From Pedobacter sp. MC2016-14 (lineage in GTDB: Bacteria; Bacteroidota; Bacteroidia; Sphingobacteriales; Sphingobacteriaceae), in assembly GCF_020991475.1 (NCBI RefSeq), contig NZ_JAJMPA010000002.1:434001-498000 (forward strand): 64,000 nt of DNA, read 5' to 3'. The notes beneath the pieces are model-generated. The model was given only the letters and a program-made list of their open reading frames with translations, did no database searches and had not been told where the DNA came from. Below are positions 52,704-61,513 of this stretch, piece after piece. Every line of letters begins with the position of its first letter. The first letter of the stretch is position 1. The position numbers and the translations under genes were made by a program.

Positions 52704-54143
52704 ATGAAAACGAACATATATTTGACCTTAGCTATTTTACTTACGCTAACGGTTTCCTGCAAAAAATTTGTGGAGGTAGAGCCACCTAGAACAGAACTTG
52801 CTTCGCAGAGTGTTTTTGTGAATGATAAAACGGCCACTGCGGCAATGGTTGGCGTTTATTCTGATATGAACGCTTACAATTATTTTTACGCCAATTTAGT
52901 GACCATGTTTATGGGTGGGATGAATGCAGATGAATTTACCTATGCACTTACATCTACGGCAGAATGGGAAGAGTTTAAAAACAATAAAGTATTACCATCT
53001 AACCGTTTTGTGGGACAGCTTTGGTCTGAGCCTTATGATTATATTTATCGCACCAATGCAATTGTTGAGGGCTTAACCGCTTCTACAACTTTAAGTGCAG
53101 CTGTTAAAGACCAGCTAATGGGAGAAGCAAAGTTTATGCGGGCCTTTTTGTATTTTTATCTGGTAAATACTTTTGGCGATGTACCATTGATTTTAAATAC
53201 AGATGTGCGTACAAATACTGATCTGCCGAGAACACCCGTAGCACAGGTGTACAATTCTATATTGGCAGATCTCGTTGCTGCAAAATCTCTGCTAAATATT
53301 AACTATCCCACTGGAGGTGCGCGCACGCGACCAACAAGAGGAGCTGCTGGATTATTGCTTGCACGGGCTTACCTATATACAGGTAATAATGCGCAAGCAG
53401 AAATTGAAGCCACTGAAGTCATAAATAACCAGAACTATAAATTATTGCAGGGTGCAGATATGAATAAAACATTCCTGAAAAATAGTGAGGAGGCCGTTTG
53501 GCAGTTACAAGTTGTAAACGAAGGTGGCGGAAGAAATACCTGGGAAGGTTTTACTTTTGTTCCGGCAAACTTAGCCGCTCCGGTTGCTTATTATAGGTTA
53601 ACAAAAGGTACCGGTGGGTTAGTGGATGCTTTTGAAGCAAATGATTTAAGAAAGGCAAATTGGACTGGTGTTTACACGACTTCTGCAGTTCCACCTTTAA
53701 CACATACCTATCCATACAAATACAAGATTCGCACAAGTACCGCAGGCGTTAATGAGTATTCTATGGTATTGCGCTTTGCCGAAGCATACCTGATTCGCGC
53801 GGAAGCCCGTACACAGCAGAATAAATTGCAGTTAGGTAAGGAAGACCTGGATGTGATCCGTTTGCGTGCTGGCCTTGGACCTGTTGCCTTACCAACATCA
53901 ATAGCTGCTGGTATGCTACTGGTAGAACAGGAGCGCCGGGTAGAGTTATTCACAGAATGGGGCCACCGCTGGTATGATCTAAAAAGATGGAAAAGCGTAA
54001 CTGGCGACGCAACTAAAACACGTGCTGATGACGTGCTACCATTAACCAAGCCCAATTGGAAATCTACAGCGATATTAATGCCTGTTCCTTCTGATGCCAG
54101 GAAAACAAATAATGCCTTAACACAAAACCTGGGATACTTTTAA
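52704..54143 (+). CDS. SusD-family outer-membrane lipoprotein
   Basis: A 479-residue surface lipoprotein forming a lid over the SusC channel. The lipobox is LTVSCKKF (Cys at residue 19). RagB/SusD features follow: FMRAFLYFYLVNTFGDVPL, RAYLYTGNNAQAEIEA, LRFAEAYLIRAEA, and the C-terminal signature LFTEWGHRWYDLKRW, ENLY-like end QNLGYF. It binds the substrate before handing it to SusC. No glycosidase is associated, so the ligand may be a peptide, small metabolite or glycan processed elsewhere. Confidence 0.95.
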   Translation: MKTNIYLTLAILLTLTVSCKKFVEVEPPRTELASQSVFVNDKTATAAMVGVYSDMNAYNYFYANLVTMFMGGMNADEFTYALTSTAEWEEFKNNKVLPSNRFVGQLWSEPYDYIYRTNAIVEGLTASTTLSAAVKDQLMGEAKFMRAFLYFYLVNTFGDVPLILNTDVRTNTDLPRTPVAQVYNSILADLVAAKSLLNINYPTGGARTRPTRGAAGLLLARAYLYTGNNAQAEIEATEVINNQNYKLLQGADMNKTFLKNSEEAVWQLQVVNEGGGRNTWEGFTFVPANLAAPVAYYRLTKGTGGLVDAFEANDLRKANWTGVYTTSAVPPLTHTYPYKYKIRTSTAGVNEYSMVLRFAEAYLIRAEARTQQNKLQLGKEDLDVIRLRAGLGPVALPTSIAAGMLLVEQERRVELFTEWGHRWYDLKRWKSVTGDATKTRADDVLPLTKPNWKSTAILMPVPSDARKTNNALTQNLGYF

Positions 54144-54154
54144 CGACTTTTCTT

Positions 54155-56065
54155 ATGATCAAAAATATATTGATGATGATCTGTCTTGTAGTTGCTGCGC
54201 AGCAACTACAGGCACAGGTTGTTGAAATACAACCGGAAAAGCCACAGCGTGGTGATAAAATAACCATTACTTATCACACAGGTGCAGCAGGCGCCAAAAT
54301 TGGAAGGGAAGCATCTTCAGTAACCCTGAATTTTACTTTTACAAGGTTTTTTGAATTGCCCTTGAAAACTCTTCCTCTAGAACGGCGGGGAAATGACTGG
54401 GTAACTTCTTTTGTATTGCCAAGATATGCAGCCTTTGCCTCTTTTACTTTTCAAAGCGGAGATCTGGTAGATCAGCCATCTGCCGATCGCCACTATAACC
54501 TGAAAGTTTACAACGGCAATAAAAGAGAAAAATCAAGTTACTTGTATGAGTGTTATAGCCTGGCTTTTGAAATGCCAAAGTCGCCCGGTCTGAGGCCTAT
54601 GCAGCTTGGTCTATTAAAAAAAGAGTTAGAACTGTATCCTGATAATTTTGAAGCTAAAGTTTTTGTTCCTGTAGTACAAATGAATGCTGCTAAAACTCCC
54701 GAGGAGAAACAGAGGTTTCGTGAGGAAGCTAGAAGGCTAATTGCTGCCAGACTGGATGAAATTCCGGCCTCGGGTGCTAATTTGAATAGCGTTACTGCCA
54801 GCTATTTTACTATAGGTGAGAACCGTTCAGATTCAGTTTATAAAGTATTTGCCCAGCGTTATCCTAATTCAGCCTTGGCCAGAGATCGTAAAATCTCTGT
54901 CATAGCAAAAGAAAAAGATGAAGCCAAAAGAATTTCACAACTGGAAGATTTGCTAAAAGCTGTAGGGCAAAAAGAAGAGGAAAACTTTACTCAAATACAC
55001 GGCATTTTATTTAAACACTATCTTAAAGCGGGAAATGCAGCTAAAGCAACTTATCATGCCAGAAGAAGTATAGGAAAAAAGAGCCCTCATACTCCAGAAG
55101 AATTGAAGGATATTGCAGCCTTGCTAACCAAAAACAAGTTGGCGCCTGATACTGCAGTTGCATATGCAGAACAATCACTTAAGATGGCGGATCAATGGCC
55201 GGTTGGTTTGATTAGGTACTTTCCTGAATTTGGTTACATTTTGCCTTATGTGCCCGATAGTGTTCGTGTTTTAGCAGTGGCGGAAGCAAAATCAGGTTTG
55301 CTTTCTATTATTGCGCTAAATAAATTGTACCTGAAAGACAAAACTGCTGCGATAATGTATGCTGGCAAATCTGAGAATGCTGGAGAAAGTAATGAAGGCT
55401 TAATGAACGTAGCGGTTATATATGAGCACACAGGAAATCCTAAGAAAGCATATGAAGCACTTTGGAAGGTTCTGTTAAAAGATCCTTCCGATACTGTTGT
55501 TATTCGATCTGCGAAAATAAATTTTCTGAAGTTTCATCCTTCAGTAACAGATTTCAATGTCAAACTGAAAACATTAGCGGAATTAAAAACAGCTCAGTTG
55601 AAAGCATTGCTTAGAAAGCAGCTGATGAATAAACCCCAACCAGAATTAAAAGGTATTACTGATCTAGAAGGCAAAGTTGTCAGTATTGAAGCCTTAAAAG
55701 GAAAGGTAATTGTGATGGATTTTTGGGCAACATGGTGCGTTCCGTGTATGCAAGAGCTGCCTTACGTTCAAAAAGTTTATGATAACTACAAAAACAATCC
55801 AGATGTGGTTTTCATGATCACCAATAGCGGAGCCAGAAACAGCATTGACGATGCCAGGGGTTGGGTTAAAAAGAATAATCAATATACATTTCCTGTCTAT
55901 TTTAATAACGATAAGGACATTAGCGAAAAAGTTGGTTTCACAGTCATTCCAGCTGTTGCTCTTTTAGATAAAGCCGGAAAGCTACAGTTTAAAACCGTTG
56001 GTTTTGAAGGTGCAGAAATTGAAGCTAAACTTACACAGCAAATTGAAATTTTACTAAATCCATAA
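54155..56065 (+). CDS. Exported TlpA-type thioredoxin-fold protein with N-terminal repeat domain
   Basis: A 636-residue protein with signal peptide to LQAQ. Residues about 25-480 have a beta-sandwich followed by helical (TPR-like) repeats; the C-terminal thioredoxin domain shows FWATWCVPCMQELP with redox cysteines C528 and C531 and the cis-Pro region VIPAVALL. Exported thioredoxins of this kind are common behind SusCD pairs in Pedobacter-like genomes. It probably keeps periplasmic or surface cysteines reduced, or processes a disulfide-bearing cargo. Twelve bases follow the SusD stop, so it is in the same operon. Confidence 0.85.
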   Translation: MIKNILMMICLVVAAQQLQAQVVEIQPEKPQRGDKITITYHTGAAGAKIGREASSVTLNFTFTRFFELPLKTLPLERRGNDWVTSFVLPRYAAFASFTFQSGDLVDQPSADRHYNLKVYNGNKREKSSYLYECYSLAFEMPKSPGLRPMQLGLLKKELELYPDNFEAKVFVPVVQMNAAKTPEEKQRFREEARRLIAARLDEIPASGANLNSVTASYFTIGENRSDSVYKVFAQRYPNSALARDRKISVIAKEKDEAKRISQLEDLLKAVGQKEEENFTQIHGILFKHYLKAGNAAKATYHARRSIGKKSPHTPEELKDIAALLTKNKLAPDTAVAYAEQSLKMADQWPVGLIRYFPEFGYILPYVPDSVRVLAVAEAKSGLLSIIALNKLYLKDKTAAIMYAGKSENAGESNEGLMNVAVIYEHTGNPKKAYEALWKVLLKDPSDTVVIRSAKINFLKFHPSVTDFNVKLKTLAELKTAQLKALLRKQLMNKPQPELKGITDLEGKVVSIEALKGKVIVMDFWATWCVPCMQELPYVQKVYDNYKNNPDVVFMITNSGARNSIDDARGWVKKNNQYTFPVYFNNDKDISEKVGFTVIPAVALLDKAGKLQFKTVGFEGAEIEAKLTQQIEILLNP

Positions 56066-56079
56066 ACACCAATTTGGCT

Positions 56080-56112
56080 TTATGAAATGTAATCCCGGTC
56101 TTCATCACTCAA
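56080..56112 (-). pseudogene. Ten-codon 3' remnant of a second LapA-like gene
   Basis: The minus strand encodes LSDEDRDYIS plus stop, identical at protein level to the last ten residues of the LapA-like gene at 56964-57245, with three base differences that are all silent. Upstream on the minus strand the similarity stops at the terminator hairpin. No other part of the gene is left. Confidence 0.75.
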
Positions 56113-56154
56113 AGAGGGGGCTGTATCATTTTTGATACAGCCCCCTCTTTTTTT
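56111..56154 (+). terminator. Strong terminator of the SusCD-TlpA operon
   Basis: An 18-base perfect stem (56111-56128 with 56133-56150), with core GAGGGGGCTGTATCA, loop TTTT and a following T run. Confidence 0.96.
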
Positions 56155-56174
56155 GTATGCTATTTTTTTGCTGT

Positions 56175-56196
56175 TTCGAGCCGAAACCGGCTCGAA
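56175..56196. repeat. Perfect inverted repeat TTCGAGCCG / CGGCTCGAA
   Basis: Nine-base arms around AAAC, GC-rich within a very AT-rich spacer; no adjoining T run on either strand. It lies 215 bases before the Lrp/AsnC gene. The 56197-56410 stretch is AT-rich and holds the promoter below; I see nothing else in it. Confidence 0.6.
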
Positions 56197-56330
56197 CAAT
56201 CAAACTTTATCATGATTTTTAACGTGTGCTAATAATGAATTGATTTATAGGTTTTTATGGGGGTGTATTTTTGTTTAAAATTAATATTATTTTTATTTAT
56301 AATAAAAAACATACTATTGCGATTTTATAT

Positions 56331-56338
56331 TAATTTTG
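56331..56338 (+). promoter_or_regulatory. Probable -7 box (TAATTTTG) for the Lrp/AsnC regulator
   Basis: Exact fit to TAnnTTTG, 72 bases before the ATG at 56411. The AT-rich surrounding makes chance matches more likely, so confidence is modest. Confidence 0.4.
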
Positions 56339-56410
56339 TGTTTGTTTTATGAGTTTGAATTTGGGTTATTAGTTGTGGTTATTTGTGATATTTATTAAAA
56401 TTAGATTTTT

Positions 56411-56923
56411 ATGCACTTAAAGTTAGATGAAGCCGATATCAATATTTTAAATCACCTGCAAATTAATGCTCGGATTAGCACTGCAGAGTTATCTCTTCTG
56501 GTTAAAATACCCAATTACGTTGTTAAGTCCAAAATTAAAAGACTCGAGAATTTAGGTTACATACAAGGTTATGTTGCTGTACTTAATCCCAATATGGTGG
56601 ATAAAAAATTCGAAGCGCTGTTGTTTTTGAAATTATCAACAAATTCAAATGAATTTTTTGAAACTTTTCGTGCGCTTATTGAAGAAATTCCCGAAATAGT
56701 CCAATGTGATCTTATGGCCTCTCCCGGAGATGTTTTACTGAGGATTGTAACAAAAGATATAAAGGAATTTGGAGAGGTTACATTGCAAAAAATATACAGA
56801 TATGGTGGTATTGAGAGTAATACTACACATGTTGTTTTTAAAAAAATGAAGGGGACTTATAAAATTGACTTATCAAGATTGTTAAGCCAGTGTATAGATA
56901 GGTTCTATCCTAAAAAGAATTGA
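56411..56923 (+). CDS. Lrp/AsnC-family transcriptional regulator
   Basis: A 170-residue regulator. The N-terminal winged helix-turn-helix (LDEADINILNHLQINARISTAELS... region, residues 5-55) is followed by an AsnC-type ligand-binding RAM domain. It is slightly longer than the usual 150-160 residues at the C terminus. AsnC-type proteins respond to amino acids and bind AT-rich DNA. The unusually AT-rich 200 bases upstream would suit autoregulation. Target genes unknown. Confidence 0.9.
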   Translation: MHLKLDEADINILNHLQINARISTAELSLLVKIPNYVVKSKIKRLENLGYIQGYVAVLNPNMVDKKFEALLFLKLSTNSNEFFETFRALIEEIPEIVQCDLMASPGDVLLRIVTKDIKEFGEVTLQKIYRYGGIESNTTHVVFKKMKGTYKIDLSRLLSQCIDRFYPKKN

Positions 56924-56963
56924 TGGGTGCTTGATGGTTTTCTGAAGTCTTTTGACAGGTAGA

Positions 56964-57245
56964 TTACGAAATGTAATCCCTGTCTTCATCACTTAAAACT
57001 CCTTTTGTTTCCGCTTGAGTCTTTTCATTTTCAAACTTATCATCATAGGTGCTAATCACTGTTCTGGGTCGTCCTACCCAATAACCAAGAATAAAACCTA
57101 TAAAAGTGCAAATTCCAATTACCAGAAGTTTTGAAACTTCTGCTTTACCGAAGATAAAATTAAACTCCACTGCATCGGTATTGATCATTAAAAAAACGGT
57201 GATGATCACAGTAAAAAGAATTGTGAAAATAGTTTTCGCCCTCAT
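56964..57245 (-). CDS. Small LapA-domain (DUF1049) membrane protein
   Basis: A 93-residue protein with two membrane segments (TIFTILFTVIITVFLMI and LLVIGICTFIGFILGYWVG) and a charged tail ending SDEDRDYIS. The layout with NTDAVEFNFIFGKAEV between the helices matches LapA/YciS-type proteins, linked to envelope assembly in other bacteria. It starts three bases after the stop of the large protein upstream, so they are in one operon. A remnant of its tail is at 56080-56112. Confidence 0.85.
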   Translation of the reverse strand: MRAKTIFTILFTVIITVFLMINTDAVEFNFIFGKAEVSKLLVIGICTFIGFILGYWVGRPRTVISTYDDKFENEKTQAETKGVLSDEDRDYIS

Positions 57246-57248
57246 AGC

Positions 57249-60059
57249 TTAAAAGTTGTAGTTTAAAATTAATTCGAATATAGGGTTTTGGTTGTAGGTT
57301 TTGTTAACAAAAACAAATCTTGTGCCTACTTCCAGGATAGGGTCATAACGGAGCGCATTCATTTTGCTTCGAAATTCAAAACCATAGGTTTTAGGCTGGC
57401 TGAGGTTGGTTTCTTTGCCGATGTTTTCGTAATGGCAAAATAAGCCCGCTCTTACAGTTCTAATGTAAGCAAGAGGACCAACCTCAAAATCTGGAAAAGC
57501 AATTGGGAAGCTGTAGCCAAACAGAAGTGTATTTTTTAAAGTGGATTTTGCTGCAACGTTGTTGTAGCCTGCAACGGTATTGATATCTGTGTTGTATCTT
57601 CTAACGCCCGTTGCGTTTTGATAATTAAAGTTTGCCAGAAAGTTGTGGTTATTGGCTAATCCGGGAAAGTAAAGAAAACCTGCTGCAGAAAATAACTCGC
57701 CTGGTAAGCTTTTGTCAAATGGCTGATAAAGGTAACGCAGTCTCAAAATCTGCCCCCACTTTGGGGCAACATCACGTTCTGCCTGTCTAACGGTGTGCGA
57801 AAACGAAAAGCTGTAGCTTATCGGAAATTGAAGTTCAGTAATGAAATTTGAAGGTAGGTTTTGCGGCATGTACCTTTTGGTGTAGCTTGTGCCTGTGCTA
57901 ACTGAAATGCTGTAATTGTGATTTAGTGCATTTAAGTTCACCGGAACCTGTACGCTGAATGCATAGTAGTTTTCCCGCCAGTCTCCCTGACGTATGCCTT
58001 GTGCAGAACTGTAAAAATTTCTCACAGGTCTGTTTTGATAGCTTAGGTTCAAAATCGGGTAAAAACTTTTTAGGCTCAAGCCTGCAACATAAGCAAACCT
58101 GCCGAGATCCCGGTGGTAGTCTGCTCCGGCGTAAAAATCAATTGTATTGAGCAGGTTGTTGGATTTTAATCTTAAGCCTGCTATGTAGTCGCTTTCTACT
58201 TGAGGACTTATGCTGTGAAAATTGAAGAAGTGACTGAACCTGCCGTAAGGAGTCGAAGTGTAAACGCTGTCTGGGATAGCTTTAAAAACATTGCCTGTGT
58301 GCTCTTGTTTTTCTGCTGACGATCCAAAGTATATAAAATTGTTTTTAGTTGTGTCCTGGGGCTTAAAACTAGCTTCAGCGATTTCATAGCCCTGAAGATT
58401 ATAGTTGTTGAAAAGGATGTCATTGCTGGCACTATTTTTTGATGGATTAAAAGCGCCGTATTTAGAGGCGCTCAGAGCGCTGATTTTCTTTGATGCGGTG
58501 TCTATGCTGTAGATGTTGTCGATTCCGCTGTAGTGGGCGTTAAATGCGATATTTGAGGAAATAAAAATTGGCCTGCTAAGCTGCTGTGCTGAGTTGACAA
58601 TTAGGTTCTTGATTTTTCCTTGTTGATTAATGGTTTTGATGGATTTTCCTTTTTCGGTCACACTCACAAAAGCTATGGTAGTTCCGCTTTCATCAAAAGA
58701 GGGGGTCTGGAGGATGGCATTTTCCGGATTTTGATAGCTGCGGATAATTTTTCCTGTTTCTGTTTCCAGTTCAATGAGGCGACTGTTGTTGCTGAGGTCC
58801 ACCTGGACGGCAACAATTTTTTTTCCATCAGCAGAAAGCGATGGCGAGAAGATTCTGGATTTGGTGCTTAATTTTCTGAAACTGCGATTGTCAAAATTGT
58901 AAGAACAGATGACACTGTAGCTCCTCTGTCTAAATCTTGGATCGTAGCGAATCTCGTCCCAAACCAAAATTCCATTTGCGTAACTAAACCAGGGTTGTTC
59001 CTGATAACTGATGCCAAAAAGATTTCGTTCCTTTTTTGTGGAGTCAATTAGTACGAAGTGGGCGGTTTCGGCTTTACTCTGCTTGAGCGCAAGAATTTCG
59101 CCGGAAGGTAGTCTTACCGGTAAGAAATAATCTGTAGCGTATGTTGCAGGTTTGTGAAGTTTGGTGTAGTTGATTGAAAAGTTTTCTTCGTCCTGCTGTT
59201 GCCATGCTTTTTTGATTTCTGCAGTAGTGTGCAGGTACCACGCTCTGCTGCCTCTGCCTGTAAATTTTTTAAGGCTGTTGGAAAATGGGTAAAGCCTGAC
59301 CGGCCTGTCCCTGATGTCGGAAAGCAAGCTGTCTGCAATACCTTTTCCAAATTCATTTCTTAAGGCAGATACCATCAGGTAGCCGAGTTGATAGTAGCCG
59401 GGGGTTACATCTTTTTGAGAGCCAAACTGGGCTTTGGTATAAGAGATATTTTTGTTGTTTAGTAACGTTGTTCGATAAGGCATAATCCATGACGGTTGTT
59501 TTCCGCGGCCAGCATTTGTAAGTGATGTTTCCGTGCTCACTGCATCTCCTTCAAAAAACCAAAGTGGTATGCTTGCGCCCATCACTGCATAATAGATTTC
59601 CTCGGGAAAAGGGTAGGGGCGGCCCCGGGTCAATTTATCAAATTGAGCGGCATGTCGAAGCTCATGAACTGCAAGATTATTGAGCCAGTCCTGACTGTCG
59701 AATTGTTGCGGTGGAGTAGTAAAGAATTCTGACTTTTTTGGTGCAAGTTGAACGAAGCCATTTGCAACCACGCCGCGATTTTGAAATACGATGGGGATAG
59801 TGGTTTTTTGAACACCTAAGCTGGCTCCGTCTTTCGGGAAAATAAAAGGGATTGTGTTTGCCATTCTTTGGGCTTCTTTTTCCAGCTCAACTGGGTAGAT
59901 GAGTTTAAATCCAGCACTCTTAATTTGTCTCCATTTTACACTAAGTGGGTTCTGTTCTCCAAGGTAAATTTGTCCATAAACACAATGTGAAATTAAACTT
60001 AATGTAATATATGCTAATATCTTGATATAGTGATATTTGTTTATGTTTTTAGGAGGCAT
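57249..60059 (-). CDS. Exported HExxH metalloprotease-like / propeller / barrel protein
   Basis: A 936-residue protein with signal peptide ending near HCVYGQ. Residues about 40-180 contain the zinc-peptidase motif HELRH (132-136) followed by E170 in WFFEGDA, a plausible third ligand as in gluzincins. The middle part has WD40/PD40-type blades (FSPSLSADGKKIVAVQ; TPSFDESGTTIAFVS), and the last 300 residues look like an outer-membrane beta-barrel ending in Phe (ILNYNF). Domain order is read by eye; function is unknown. It is probably outer-membrane anchored and may process an exported substrate. Operon with the LapA-like gene. Confidence 0.8.
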   Translation of the reverse strand: MPPKNINKYHYIKILAYITLSLISHCVYGQIYLGEQNPLSVKWRQIKSAGFKLIYPVELEKEAQRMANTIPFIFPKDGASLGVQKTTIPIVFQNRGVVANGFVQLAPKKSEFFTTPPQQFDSQDWLNNLAVHELRHAAQFDKLTRGRPYPFPEEIYYAVMGASIPLWFFEGDAVSTETSLTNAGRGKQPSWIMPYRTTLLNNKNISYTKAQFGSQKDVTPGYYQLGYLMVSALRNEFGKGIADSLLSDIRDRPVRLYPFSNSLKKFTGRGSRAWYLHTTAEIKKAWQQQDEENFSINYTKLHKPATYATDYFLPVRLPSGEILALKQSKAETAHFVLIDSTKKERNLFGISYQEQPWFSYANGILVWDEIRYDPRFRQRSYSVICSYNFDNRSFRKLSTKSRIFSPSLSADGKKIVAVQVDLSNNSRLIELETETGKIIRSYQNPENAILQTPSFDESGTTIAFVSVTEKGKSIKTINQQGKIKNLIVNSAQQLSRPIFISSNIAFNAHYSGIDNIYSIDTASKKISALSASKYGAFNPSKNSASNDILFNNYNLQGYEIAEASFKPQDTTKNNFIYFGSSAEKQEHTGNVFKAIPDSVYTSTPYGRFSHFFNFHSISPQVESDYIAGLRLKSNNLLNTIDFYAGADYHRDLGRFAYVAGLSLKSFYPILNLSYQNRPVRNFYSSAQGIRQGDWRENYYAFSVQVPVNLNALNHNYSISVSTGTSYTKRYMPQNLPSNFITELQFPISYSFSFSHTVRQAERDVAPKWGQILRLRYLYQPFDKSLPGELFSAAGFLYFPGLANNHNFLANFNYQNATGVRRYNTDINTVAGYNNVAAKSTLKNTLLFGYSFPIAFPDFEVGPLAYIRTVRAGLFCHYENIGKETNLSQPKTYGFEFRSKMNALRYDPILEVGTRFVFVNKTYNQNPIFELILNYNF

Positions 60060-60610
60060 ATAGTGTGATTGCTAAAATTGTTAGTTTTTTGAATATTGTA
60101 TTTGGGGTTTTATATAATGTTATTTTTTATATAAACTATTTAAGTGATTCATATTTAATGTGATATTTGTAAATTATATGATCCATTTTTCTGGTTTAAA
60201 TCAGATTTTTTATTTCATTTAAAAGCTGGTTTAAGCAAAAATTAGCGTCTTCCTAATTACTTTTAATTCCGTGCTTAAGGTACACTATTTATGCGGGAAT
60301 TTAAACTTAAATTTTCATTGTAAAATGAATTCTGTATACAAAATCTGCTGCATCTCAAGATGGCTATGGGAAGTTTTTTGAATTTTTTGACCAGTGTTTT
60401 TTTGGAATAACCAATTAAAAATGCGAGTTTGAAGAGCGGGTTTTAGCCGAAATTTATCGGTTTCAATAAGGTCAATTAATGCAGAATTTGTAGTGTTTAA
60501 TTTGCTGTTTTACTCGCTAAATAGGATTGAATTTTTCGGCTTTGATCGAAGCCTCGGCAGGTATAAAACTTAAAGTGGATACGCTTTTTAGCGGGAGAGA
60601 TTGAGGGAAA
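60060..60610. other. AT-rich intergenic region of 551 bases
   Basis: Lies upstream of the HExxH gene and downstream of EamA, both minus strand. I find no convincing ORF, RNA gene or long repeat. A short GGCTT/AAGCC hairpin at 60538-60553 may help end EamA transcription but has no T run. Confidence 0.6.
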
Positions 60611-61504
60611 TTAGTTTTTGTTTTTACGCTTTTTGTAGATAGGGTATAAGAAAATAGAACCCAGAATTAATCCGGCACCGAGGTAAAAACCAGTACTCAT
60701 TGTCTCCTTGTTTCCGAAAAAAAAGAAGGCCAATATGATTCCGTAAACTGGTTCGAGATTGGTGATTAAGGCAACTCTGAAAGCAGACAAAGTTCGCATT
60801 ACAGATACGCCGGCAACGTAAGCTAAAGCGGTGCAAATCGTACCCAAAAGAAAGAGGTAAATCCAGTCCGCGCCACTTAAATTAAAGCGCTCATTAACCA
60901 AACTTCCATCTGCTATACGGTACAACGTAATCCATAAAAAGGCGCCTGCTATCTCATAAAATCCGATGGTGATGGCATCATTTTTTTGAATAAGTGTGGA
61001 GTTAAATATGGAAAAAAGGCTGGATGCAACAGCAGATGAGAGGCCTAAAACTATCCCTAAAGTGTACTGGCTTTCAAATTTAAAGATCAGATAAATGCCT
61101 AAAATGATAATAAAGCCAACAGTAATGTCGCCAATTTCAATCGCTTTTTTCTTAATAAGGGGCTCTAAAATGGCTGTAAATAAAGTGAAAGAAGACAAAC
61201 AAACAAGGCCAACAGAGACTGTTGAAACCTTGATGGCATGGAAAAATAGAATCCAATGCAAGGCTACTAAACCACCAGTAAGAAAGTATTGCAGGAGGTT
61301 TTTTTGAGTAATTTTAAGGCTCTTCTTGCTAAAAAAGAAGTACAAAAGTAGCGTTATGGTTGCAATTAAGACTCTATGCCAAACCATTTGTACAGCATTA
61401 ACGGAGATTAATCCACCTAAAACACCTGTAAAACCCCATATAATTACGGTGAGGTGAAGGATAATCAGGTTTTTTTTAGAGCTTTCGGCGCTACTATCAG
61501 CCAT
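60611..61504 (-). CDS. EamA/DMT-superfamily exporter
   Basis: A 297-residue carrier with ten predicted membrane helices in two EamA repeats; AFRVALITNLEPVYGIILAFF is the repeat signature. Family members export metabolites or amino acids. It starts nine bases after the LptG-like stop and is likely the last gene of the Tgt operon. Substrate unknown. Confidence 0.9.
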   Translation of the reverse strand: MADSSAESSKKNLIILHLTVIIWGFTGVLGGLISVNAVQMVWHRVLIATITLLLYFFFSKKSLKITQKNLLQYFLTGGLVALHWILFFHAIKVSTVSVGLVCLSSFTLFTAILEPLIKKKAIEIGDITVGFIIILGIYLIFKFESQYTLGIVLGLSSAVASSLFSIFNSTLIQKNDAITIGFYEIAGAFLWITLYRIADGSLVNERFNLSGADWIYLFLLGTICTALAYVAGVSVMRTLSAFRVALITNLEPVYGIILAFFFFGNKETMSTGFYLGAGLILGSIFLYPIYKKRKNKN

Positions 61505-61513
61505 GTTGAGGAA

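Noticed and set aside
57249..60059. TolB-like function for the large exported protein
   Set aside because: Propeller blades alone suggest it, but the HExxH motif and C-terminal barrel do not fit TolB.
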